From: UBA11524 sp045591175
GTDB taxonomy: Bacteria; Bacillota; Clostridia; Christensenellales; Aristaeellaceae
DNA: 64,000 nt
NCBI GenBank assembly: GCA_045591175.1
Contig: JAZNSI010000005.1
Span: 40,221 to 104,220, forward strand
Direction of reading: 5' to 3'
The notes below the pieces were generated by a model that made no database searches, was not told the origin of the DNA, and was given only the letters and a program-made list of their open reading frames with translations. Made by a program: the position numbers and the translations under genes. Shown here piece after piece: positions 57,839 through 64,000 of the stretch; position 1 is the first letter of the stretch; the number at the start of each line of letters is the position of its first letter.

Positions 57839-59005
57839 TCACACCCCCAGCGCTTTCTTCAGCCGGAGGATGCCCTCGGTGATGTTGCGGCGCGGACAGC
57901 CGATGTTGATGCGCAGGAAGCCATCGCCGTTGTCGCCGAAGAACTTGCCGCCGGTGAACTGCACGCCCGCCGCGATGGTGCGCTGCTGCAGTTCCTCCTC
58001 ATTAAGGCCATAGGCCCGCAGATCAAGCCAGCCCAGATAGGTGGCTTCCATCGGGGTGAGGACTGCCTTGGGCAGATGCTCGGCGACCATGGCCGCCAGA
58101 TGCTTGCGGTTGCCGTCCAGGTAGGCCATCAGGCCATCCAGCCAGGCGTCGCCCTCGTTGTAGGCGGCGCGGGTGCCCTCCAGGGCGAAGATGTTGCCGC
58201 AGGTCACGCCTGCCTTGGCCATCTGGGCACGGAAGGCGCTGCGTATGCTTTCATCCGGGCAGATGCAGGTGGCCTGCTGCAGACCCGCCAGGTTGAAGGT
58301 CTTACTGGCCGCGCAGAAGGACAGCACATTCTTCTGGGAGACCGCCAGCGCAGGCACAAACTTGCCAGGCGCATACACAAAGTCCGCGTGGATCTCGTCG
58401 GACACCAGCGGCACGTTGTACTTGTCCAGCAGCTCGATCAGGGCGGTCAGCTCGTCCCGCGTCCAGGCGCGGGAGGCAGGATTGTGGGGGCTGCAGAGGA
58501 TCATCAGCTTGGCGCCCTGCTGCAGACGCGCCTCCACCGCCGCCAGATCCATGTCGTAGCGGCCGTTGGCATCGCGGGTCATCGGCGCATCCGTGAGGGT
58601 GCGGCCCGTCGCTTCCACGCTCATGCGGAAGGGGCCGTACACCGGGGACTGGATGATCACGCCGTCGCCGGGCTGGGTCAGAGCGAGGATGGCCAGCTTG
58701 ATGCCGGTAACCACGCAGGGCATCAGGGTCAGCCAGTCCGCCTCGATGGCCAGGCCGTGGCGGCGCTGCCAGAAGTCGATCACCGCCTGATAATCATCAG
58801 CCTCCACACCGGTGTAGCCGAAGGTGGGATGGCCGGCGCGGCGCAGGATGGCCTCCTGCACCGCAGGCGGGCTGGGAAAATCCATGTCCGCGACCCACAG
58901 GGGCAGCACATCGCCGTGCTCCTTGCGGGCCTCGTCCCACTTTTCGCAGCGGGTGCCCATGCGGTACAAGCCCGCGTCAAAATACTCGTGATCAAACTTC
59001 ATCAT
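57839..59005 (-). CDS. MalY/PatB-type PLP enzyme (aminotransferase fold; cystathionine beta-lyase-like)
   Basis: A 388-residue cytoplasmic PLP enzyme of fold type I. The PLP lysine lies in CAASKTFNLAGLQQ; ILCSPHNPASRAWTRDEL and VSDEIHADF carry the cofactor Asn and Asp. The N-terminal motif LPLWVADMDFPSPPAVQEAI is typical of MalY/PatB beta C-S lyases, which cleave cystathionine or other sulfur amino acids; a plain aminotransferase is the alternative. The start overlaps the methyltransferase gene by 14 bases and the stop is 3 bases before the Nudix gene. Confidence 0.92.
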   Translation of the reverse strand: MMKFDHEYFDAGLYRMGTRCEKWDEARKEHGDVLPLWVADMDFPSPPAVQEAILRRAGHPTFGYTGVEADDYQAVIDFWQRRHGLAIEADWLTLMPCVVTGIKLAILALTQPGDGVIIQSPVYGPFRMSVEATGRTLTDAPMTRDANGRYDMDLAAVEARLQQGAKLMILCSPHNPASRAWTRDELTALIELLDKYNVPLVSDEIHADFVYAPGKFVPALAVSQKNVLSFCAASKTFNLAGLQQATCICPDESIRSAFRAQMAKAGVTCGNIFALEGTRAAYNEGDAWLDGLMAYLDGNRKHLAAMVAEHLPKAVLTPMEATYLGWLDLRAYGLNEEELQQRTIAAGVQFTGGKFFGDNGDGFLRINIGCPRRNITEGILRLKKALGV

Positions 59006-59615
59006 GTGCAGCCTCCTGCTTCTTCGGTTCGCTTGCTTTCAGCACCCAGAATCCAGCGGATTTATCCAGCTTTTCGACTTCGTTAAACAGGGTTTTGAGG
59101 TATTTCATGCAGCTTTCCGCGCCCTGCTGCTTGCGGATGACAAGGTAGAGCGCGCCGCTGCCATTCAGGCTGACAGCCGCGTCAGCAAACATCTTGTAGA
59201 TGACCTGCTTGCCCGCGCGGATGGGCGGATTGGTGACGATGGCGTCGAACTTACGCCCCAGCACTTCCGCCATGCCGTCGGATTCAAAGACCTCCGCCGT
59301 CACACCGTTGCGGGTGCAGTTTTCCTGGCACAGCCCCAGGGCGCGGCGGTTCACGTCCACCATGGTGACCTTTGCATGCTTGTTGGCCTTGGCGATGGCC
59401 ACGCCGATGGCCCCCCAGCCGCAGCCGATGTCCAGCACGTCGCCAGAGAGCGCGGGCAGCGCATCCAGCAGCAGCCGGGAACCCACGTCCAGCTCGCCCT
59501 TGGAGAACACGCCTGCGTCGGTCATGAAGTTCAGCCCATACCCTCGATAAGGAAAGGCGCAGGGCACCGGCTTGGATTCGCTGGTCGGATCAGCGGTGTA
59601 GTACTGGTCGTTCAT
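58992..59615 (-). CDS. Class I SAM methyltransferase (RsmC-like)
   Basis: A 207-residue cytoplasmic methyltransferase. LDIGCGWGAIGVAIAK is the SAM-binding motif I, MVDVNRRALGLCQEN motif II, and VTNPPIRAG the NPPx motif found in N2-guanine methyltransferases such as RsmC/RlmG. It is half the size of E. coli RsmC, matching the catalytic half as in Gram-positive members. Target is probably a guanine in rRNA. Start is the ATG at 59615; it overlaps the pseudouridine synthase stop and the MalY-type gene start. Confidence 0.9.
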   Translation of the reverse strand: MNDQYYTADPTSESKPVPCAFPYRGYGLNFMTDAGVFSKGELDVGSRLLLDALPALSGDVLDIGCGWGAIGVAIAKANKHAKVTMVDVNRRALGLCQENCTRNGVTAEVFESDGMAEVLGRKFDAIVTNPPIRAGKQVIYKMFADAAVSLNGSGALYLVIRKQQGAESCMKYLKTLFNEVEKLDKSAGFWVLKASEPKKQEAAHDEV

Positions 59616-60334
59616 ACATTTCGCTCCATTTGTGCGTCTTGGTACAGCGCGGACAGCTCCTCCGCGGTCAGCTCGCGCCACTCGCCCTCGGGGAGATTCG
59701 GATCCAGCACGAGGCTGCCGAAGGTCTCCCGGTGGAGCTTCGTGACCTCGCGCCCCACGGCGGAAAACATGCGCTTAATTTGATGGAACTTGCCCTCATG
59801 GACGGTCACGCGGCCCGTTTGGGGCGCGACAATCTCCAGTGTGGCGGGCTGCGCATCGAAGTCGGACAGGTGCAATCCTTCGGCGAAGGCAGCGACATGG
59901 CTTTCATCCAGCGTCCCGTCCACCTCGGCGAGGTAGGTCTTGTCCACATGTCGGCCCGGCGACAGCAGCCGGTGGTTGAGCTCGCCGTCCGTGGTCAGGA
60001 AGAGCAAGCCGGTGGTGTCCTTGTCCAGGCGGCCCACAGGCATGCAGCCGATGGCGTTGTACACCTCCGGCAGCAGATCCATCACGGTGGGCTGCTTCTT
60101 GTCGCGGGCAGCGGTGAGGAGCCCGGCAGGCTTGTGCAGCATCACATGGCGATTCAGGCGGCCATCCACGGGCGCGCCGTTCACGGTCAGGACGGCGGTG
60201 GTCTCATCCACCTGCATGCCCGGCTCCTTCACGGGCACAGCGTTGACCTTCACGCCGCCCTTTTTCACCAGCTTCTGCACCTCGCTCCGGCTGCCGATGC
60301 CCAGCGTCACCAGCCAGCGGTCAAGCCGCAGCAT
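59612..60334 (-). CDS. rRNA pseudouridine synthase (RsuA/RluB/E/F type)
   Basis: A 240-residue RNA-modifying enzyme. An N-terminal S4 RNA-binding domain (1-60; RLDRWLVTLGIGSRSEVQKLVKKGGVKVN) precedes the catalytic domain with the Asp motif GRLDKDTTGLLFLT (about residues 101-114) and VHEGKFHQIKRMF. It converts a uridine of rRNA to pseudouridine; RsuA (16S) is the closest by length, but the RluB/E/F branches cannot be excluded. It overlaps both neighbours, the membrane protein by 14 bases and the methyltransferase by 4 bases. Confidence 0.93.
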   Translation of the reverse strand: MLRLDRWLVTLGIGSRSEVQKLVKKGGVKVNAVPVKEPGMQVDETTAVLTVNGAPVDGRLNRHVMLHKPAGLLTAARDKKQPTVMDLLPEVYNAIGCMPVGRLDKDTTGLLFLTTDGELNHRLLSPGRHVDKTYLAEVDGTLDESHVAAFAEGLHLSDFDAQPATLEIVAPQTGRVTVHEGKFHQIKRMFSAVGREVTKLHRETFGSLVLDPNLPEGEWRELTAEELSALYQDAQMERNV

Positions 60335-61166
60335 CGTTCTTTTCCTCAGCCATGTTCAGATACACGGCGGGCAGCAGGTTCTTCAGCGGCAGCAGCGGGA
60401 ACAGCAGCATCACTGCCCCAGCAGCCAGCATGGCGATCTGCCTGCCATTGAGGGCAAAGGTCTCCGGGAAGGAGAAGTCCTTCAGGGCGGAAATCAGGGT
60501 CAGCGCGTAGTCCCCCAGAGTCGCGACCACGACCGCCGCAAAGGGGATCACCAGCACCAGACCCGTAAACCACAGCGCGGTCAGGCCCAGACGGCGGCCC
60601 TTGAGCACCTTGCGGTTCCCCATGGCGGCGGCATGACGGCTGCCGGAGTGCACCGCACAGCCCACCAGGATCAGCAGCGCGCTGGCGGCGATGGCTGCGA
60701 TGATGATCATCAGGCCGCCCACCAGGTCATCCCCGCCCACGGCGGAACAGATGCGCATCAGCGTCAGCACATCCAGGCCCCAGTGGCCTTCATACGCCGC
60801 GTACAGCAGCACCGCGCTGGTGACGGTCACCACGCTCCACAGGAGGATACACACCGCACCCTTCAAGCCGCGCAGCAGCTTGCGCCAGTAGCCCTTCGTC
60901 GCGATCAGCTGCAGGCTGAACACGCTGCCGCCGTGCAACATTTCCTGCAGGGCAAGCGCGTAATTCTGCCGTGCAGGCAGCACGATCAGCAGGTACATGG
61001 GGATGGCCAGATACGCCAGCGGCGCAAGGGCCTTGTCCGCCAGGAACATCAGCGGACAAAGCGCAATGCCGCGCAGCACCAGCTGCACCAGCAGTGCCAG
61101 ACACAGCTGGGGGAAATTCTTCTTGTACAGGCGGAAGCTTTCCTTCCAAACAGGCTTCATTTTCAT
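60321..61166 (-). CDS. Hypothetical integral membrane protein
   Basis: A 281-residue protein with about six or seven hydrophobic helices, for example LCLALLVQLVLRGIALCPLMFL, LMIIIAAIAASALLILVGCAV and LTALWFTGLVLVIPFAAVVVA. I do not recognise a family with certainty. The N-terminus has KESFRLYKKNF and the end is charged (NMAEEKNDAAA). AAAGGGG precedes the ATG at 61166. It opens the five-gene operon with rRNA-modification genes, and its stop overlaps the pseudouridine synthase start by 14 bases. A role in that context is not evident. Confidence 0.72.
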   Translation of the reverse strand: MKMKPVWKESFRLYKKNFPQLCLALLVQLVLRGIALCPLMFLADKALAPLAYLAIPMYLLIVLPARQNYALALQEMLHGGSVFSLQLIATKGYWRKLLRGLKGAVCILLWSVVTVTSAVLLYAAYEGHWGLDVLTLMRICSAVGGDDLVGGLMIIIAAIAASALLILVGCAVHSGSRHAAAMGNRKVLKGRRLGLTALWFTGLVLVIPFAAVVVATLGDYALTLISALKDFSFPETFALNGRQIAMLAAGAVMLLFPLLPLKNLLPAVYLNMAEEKNDAAA

Positions 61167-61210
61167 GAAAACGCCCCTTTCACGACAAAATGTCCATATG
61201 CATTCATCTT

Positions 61211-61263
61211 ATTATACACTTGAATCGCGGGAATTGCAATTCATTATCGGTTTGTGGTAGAAT
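61211..61263. promoter_or_regulatory. Divergent promoters sharing one -35 hexamer
   Basis: The palindrome TTGCAA (61234-61239) serves as -35 on both strands: minus -10 TATAAT at 61211-61216 (spacing 17) for the membrane-protein operon, and plus -10 TAGAAT at 61258-61263 (spacing 18) for the radical SAM gene. Confidence 0.7.
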
Positions 61264-61298
61264 GTTTCTACATGAAAACCACCCCGGAGGTATCCGCC

Positions 61299-62960
61299 AT
61301 GCCCCTTCGCCTGACGCTGACCGGCCTTGCCAGCCAGTACATCCACATGCCCCTGGCGCCCTTCTGCCTGAAAAAGGCGGTGGACGAAGCCTGTCCCGAT
61401 GTAACGACCACCATCTGCGACCTGAACATCAACGACACCCAGGAGGATCTCCTCAGCCGGGTGATGGCCACAGCGCCGGATGTGCTGGGCATTTCCATGT
61501 ACATCTGGAACCGGGAGTGCGCCCTGCGGCTGATCCGCCGGGTGAAGGCGCTCAAGCCGGAGGTTGTGGTGATCGTCGGCGGCCCGGAGGCGACGTTCTC
61601 GGTGGACGATACCTTACGGGAGGCCCCCATCGACTACCTGCTGCGCGGTGCCGGCGAAGAAAGCCTGCCTGCGCTGCTGCGCATCATCATGCATGGCGGC
61701 GACCCGGCGGAGGTGCCCGGCGCATGCTTCCGCACCGCAGATGGGCTGCACACTTCCCTGCCCGCCCCTGCACCCGCGCCCCGCAGCGACCTCTATGACG
61801 ACGCATGGCATGCCGCCCTCAACGGCCGCATGGCCTATGTGGAGACCTCGCGGGGGTGTCCGTTCCAATGCGCGTTCTGCCTCTCCGGGAATAAGGAGGC
61901 CCCCGACGCCCGCCAGGTCGCGTTCATGCCGGTGGATGAAGCCCTCGAACTGCTGATCCGCATCGGCAACAGCGGCTGTGACACCGTCAAATTGATCGAC
62001 CGCACCTTCAACTGCCACAAGGCCCGCACGGTGGCGCTGATCCGCGGGCTGATCGACGCCAGGGCGGAGGGCCGCATCGGCAAGGTGTGCTACCACTTCG
62101 AGGTAGCGGCGGATCTCTTCGATGACGAGGCCCTCTCGCTGTTAGCGACGGCTCCGGCAGGGCTGTTCCAGATGGAAGCGGGCCTGCAGACCTTCCACGG
62201 CGCAACGCTGGACGCCTGCGATCGTCACACCGACATGGATAAGCTGGTGGATCGCATCCAGCGCCTGCTTGTACCCGGCAACATTCACCTGCACATCGAC
62301 CTGATCGCCGGCCTGCCGGAGGAGGACTTCGCCACCTTCGGACAGAGCTTCGACCAGGCCTTCTTCCTCAAGCCCCATCAACTGCAGCTGGGTTTCCTGA
62401 AATTCATCCACGGCAGCAAGCTTCGCATGGAGAAATGGGGCGCGCGGTTCGCTCCCGACCCTCCCTACGAGGTGCTGTCCACGCCGTGGATCAGCTACGC
62501 CGAGCTGCGCCGGCTGCACGACGCCGCCGAAGCCGTGGAGCGCATCCACAACAGCGGGCGTTTCATGCTGGCGGAGCAGCTGGCCCTCAACACCGGCATC
62601 CGCCCCTTCGAGCTGTACCTGCTCCTGGGTGAGCGCATGGCCGCCCGTCAGGGCCGCTGGAGCCTGGACAACCTGACGCGCCTGGTCTACGATGTGTTCC
62701 TGTCCCTGGGCGTGGAGGAATCCGCCCTGCGCGACGCGATGATCCTCGACCGCCTCGCCACGGACAATACCGGCTACCTGCCGCCCTTCCTGCAGGGCGA
62801 CCCATCCGCCGTGAAGGCCGCTGCCCGCGCTTACCGCGAGGCACACCCAGATATCCGGCATCCGCGCGTTGCCGTGCTGTCGGATGGTTCTGCCATCGCT
62901 GTGTGGGCGAAAAAACACCCCGTCACGCAGCGCGGCGAGGTACATATCGTTGAATTTTAA
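61299..62960 (+). CDS. B12-binding-domain radical SAM protein (DUF4080)
   Basis: A 553-residue cytoplasmic enzyme. The N-terminal cobalamin-binding-type domain (about 1-135; LTGLASQYIHMPLAPFCLKKAV, ISMYIWNREC, VVIVGGPEATF) is followed by a radical SAM domain with TSRGCPFQCAFC (CxxxCxxC, about residues 183-194) and a helical C-terminal region of the DUF4080 type (about 395-540; FELYLLLGERMAARQG). The usual DxHxxG cobalamin motif is not obvious, so B12 binding may be degenerate. The reaction is unknown. I chose the ATG at 61299 after CGGAGGT; an ATG at 61272 is almost at the predicted transcription start. Confidence 0.85.
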   Translation: MPLRLTLTGLASQYIHMPLAPFCLKKAVDEACPDVTTTICDLNINDTQEDLLSRVMATAPDVLGISMYIWNRECALRLIRRVKALKPEVVVIVGGPEATFSVDDTLREAPIDYLLRGAGEESLPALLRIIMHGGDPAEVPGACFRTADGLHTSLPAPAPAPRSDLYDDAWHAALNGRMAYVETSRGCPFQCAFCLSGNKEAPDARQVAFMPVDEALELLIRIGNSGCDTVKLIDRTFNCHKARTVALIRGLIDARAEGRIGKVCYHFEVAADLFDDEALSLLATAPAGLFQMEAGLQTFHGATLDACDRHTDMDKLVDRIQRLLVPGNIHLHIDLIAGLPEEDFATFGQSFDQAFFLKPHQLQLGFLKFIHGSKLRMEKWGARFAPDPPYEVLSTPWISYAELRRLHDAAEAVERIHNSGRFMLAEQLALNTGIRPFELYLLLGERMAARQGRWSLDNLTRLVYDVFLSLGVEESALRDAMILDRLATDNTGYLPPFLQGDPSAVKAAARAYREAHPDIRHPRVAVLSDGSAIAVWAKKHPVTQRGEVHIVEF

Positions 62961-62992
62961 AACAAATTGTAAACAAAATCAAGCGTCCTCCC

Positions 62993-63021
62993 TTGCCATT
63001 TCAGCATCCGCATGGTACACT
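62993..63021 (+). promoter_or_regulatory. Promoter of the tandem-repeat protein gene
   Basis: -35 TTGCCA (62993-62998) and -10 TACACT (63016-63021), 17 bases apart. Confidence 0.68.
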
Positions 63022-63052
63022 ATAAGCAAATACCACGCAGGAGGACAAACGA

Positions 63053-63850
63053 ATGATGAAGCGCATAGTCTCGATGATCCTGGTGCTGCTGATGCTCTTT
63101 TGCACCGTGGCACACGCCGATTACAGTAGCACGCTGGACAGCATCTACTCCAGCTACCGCAGCGGCAATACCCGCGCAGACAATGTGTATCAGCAGATCG
63201 TCAACGGCACCTACCGTTCCTTTGAGGCTGCGTATGTGACTGCTCAGATCCTGGACACCCGCGGTCTTTACAGCAGCACACTGGACAGCATCTATTCCAG
63301 CTACCGCAGCGGCAACACCCGCGCCGACAACGTGTATCAGCAGATCGTCAACGGCACTTACCGCACCTTCGAGGTCTGCTATGTGATCGCACAGATCCTG
63401 GACACCACCGGTTCTTACAGCAGCACGCTGGACAGCATCTACTCCAGCTACCGCAGCGGCAACACCCGCGCTGACAATGTGTATCAGCAGATCGTCAACG
63501 GCACCTACCGCACCTTCGAGGTCTGCTATGTGATCGCACAGATCCTGGACACCCGCGGTCTTTACAGCAGCACGCTGGACAGCATCTATTCCAGCTACCG
63601 CAGCGGCAACACCCGCGCAGACAACGTGTATCAGCAGATCGTCAACGGCACCTACCGCACCTTCGAGGCCTGCTACGTGATCGCGCAGATCCTGGACACC
63701 ACCGGCTCCTACAGCAGCACGCTGGACAGCATTTACTCCAGCTACCGCAGCGGCAATACCCGCTCCGACAACGTGTACCAGCAGATCGTCAACGGCACCT
63801 ACCGCTCCTTTGAGGCGCTCTACGTGATCGCCCAGATCAAGGACCGCTGA
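63053..63850 (+). CDS. Secreted protein of five 49-residue tandem repeats
   Basis: A 265-residue exported protein that I do not recognise. A signal peptide (1-22, ending TVAHA/DYS) is followed by five copies of a 49-residue unit beginning YSSTLDSIYSSYRSG and containing NVYQQIVNGTYR; the fifth is 46 residues. Copies end alternately DTRGL and DTTGS, so the true period may be 98. The unit is predicted to be mainly helical and rich in Tyr and Ser. There is no anchor or cell-wall motif. AGGAGG precedes the ATG at 63053. It could be a surface-layer, adhesive or binding protein; nothing proves this. Confidence 0.85.
   Translation: MMKRIVSMILVLLMLFCTVAHADYSSTLDSIYSSYRSGNTRADNVYQQIVNGTYRSFEAAYVTAQILDTRGLYSSTLDSIYSSYRSGNTRADNVYQQIVNGTYRTFEVCYVIAQILDTTGSYSSTLDSIYSSYRSGNTRADNVYQQIVNGTYRTFEVCYVIAQILDTRGLYSSTLDSIYSSYRSGNTRADNVYQQIVNGTYRTFEACYVIAQILDTTGSYSSTLDSIYSSYRSGNTRSDNVYQQIVNGTYRSFEALYVIAQIKDR
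63122..63847 (+). repeat. 147-bp direct tandem repeat, 5 copies
   Basis: Units start at 63122, 63269, 63416, 63563 and 63710 (last one 138 bases of coding). They are nearly identical at DNA level, including at third codon positions, so they were duplicated recently or are homogenised by recombination. Confidence 0.9.
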
Positions 63851-63907
63851 TTTTCGCACAACAAAAGACTGCCGCACATTGTAGACTGAACCAGTAAAAA
63901 CGGACAA

Positions 63908-63936
63908 TAGACAAAAAGCCCCCTATGTAGGATAAT
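63908..63936 (+). promoter_or_regulatory. Promoter inside the IS end
   Basis: -35 TAGACA (63908-63913) and -10 GATAAT (63931-63936), 17 bases apart. The -10 box lies in the loop of the inverted repeat at 63919-63950. Confidence 0.6.
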
Positions 63937-63950
63937 AACTACATAGGGGG
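63919..63950 (+). other. Perfect inverted repeat over the transposase ribosome site
   Basis: CCCCCTATGTAG (63919-63930) and CTACATAGGGGG (63939-63950) pair perfectly over 12 bp. The right arm ends in AGGGGG, the likely ribosome site for the ATG at 63958. Transcripts entering from outside would fold and hide it; transcripts from the internal promoter would start beyond the left arm. Confidence 0.7.
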
Positions 63951-63957
63951 TATTGTC

Positions 63958-64000
63958 ATGACCAAAAGAAACTACACACAGGTAAAGGAACTATTACCAG
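63958..64000 (+). CDS. Start of a probable transposase OrfA (partial)
   Basis: Only 14 residues are visible (MTKRNYTQVKELLP). The basic start and TQVKELLP resemble helix-turn-helix OrfA proteins of IS3-type elements in Clostridia, but the fragment is too short to prove it. The codon use differs from the neighbouring genes. Its likely ribosome site AGGGGG lies in the hairpin described above, a known way to protect transposase genes against outside transcription. Confidence 0.45.
   Translation, partial: MTKRNYTQVKELLP

Larger units (their letters stand above)
63880..64000 (+). mobile_element. Left end of a probable insertion sequence (partial)
   Basis: Beginning around 63880-63890 (TGTAGACTGAACCAG) the sequence changes to an AT-richer style and runs TGAACC...GACAATAGACAA, like the terminal repeats of IS3/IS150-type elements. 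A transposase-like frame opens at 63958 and leaves the window. The exact boundary and the family cannot be fixed without the other end. Confidence 0.5.

Noticed and set aside
63122..63850. Repeat block considered as a CRISPR array
   Set aside because: The units are 147 bases, contiguous without spacers, and keep one reading frame encoding a signal-peptide protein.

Overview
The window reads as chromosomal DNA of a carbohydrate-degrading gut or rumen member of the Clostridia (Bacillota). Evidence: strong AGGAGG-type ribosome binding sites before nearly every gene, TTGNNN-17-TATAAT promoters, rho-independent hairpin-T terminators, a moderately high-GC codon style, ECF sigma/DUF4179 and Rrf2 regulators, and many sugar ABC transporters and glycoside hydrolases. 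No rRNA, phage module or CRISPR array was seen. An insertion sequence appears to begin at the right edge.

Layout. 1-15.3 kb is mostly minus strand: a partial GH94 cellobiose phosphorylase with its own promoter and LacI-type operator; a six-gene run (DMT transporter, NAD-dependent epimerase, small unknown protein, MATE exporter, MBL-fold hydrolase, holA); pgi; a sugar ABC operon (binding protein, DUF4234-fused permease, permease with a long N-terminal extension); and an Rrf2 regulator. 15.4-19.8 kb is plus strand: a TtcA-type tRNA thiolation ATPase, a secreted GH10 xylanase, a five-tRNA cluster (Val, Asp, Phe, Gly, Cys) and an AT-rich orphan gene. 19.9-27.8 kb holds a DMT transporter with an unusual leader of overlapping mini-ORFs, an MscS channel, a P-loop protein, a heparinase II/III-type protein, GH43, a flavodoxin-like protein and a GH35 beta-galactosidase.

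28-43.6 kb is the most distinctive region, a long plus-strand cluster: a soluble solute-binding protein with Ig-like repeats, a membrane-anchored 986-residue binding protein with lectin-like modules, one MalF/MalG permease pair, an NHL-propeller/TPR membrane protein, a YIP1-family membrane protein, a membrane-anchored DUF5696 protein, a second permease pair, and a secreted GH30. No ATPase is encoded, so a shared one elsewhere is presumed. It looks like an uncharacterised multi-part glycan capture, sensing and uptake system.

43.7-52.5 kb continues with a second GH43, a CapA-type protein, a GH2 beta-galactosidase, a phosphodiester glycosidase, a BspA-type leucine-rich-repeat/transglutaminase protein and an XRE regulator. 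52.5-64 kb holds MATE, DegV, PAP2, an ECF sigma factor with a DUF4179 protein, a five-gene overlapping minus-strand operon (membrane protein, pseudouridine synthase, methyltransferase, MalY-type PLP enzyme, Nudix), a B12-binding radical SAM protein, a secreted protein made of five near-identical 49-residue repeats, and the start of an IS-like element.

Together the enzymes (GH2, GH10, GH30, GH35, two GH43, GH94, heparinase-like) and transporters fit hemicellulose and beta-glucoside use. Nearly identical LacI-type operators (core CGAAAACGTT) precede the GH94 gene and both solute-binding-protein operons, which suggests co-regulation.
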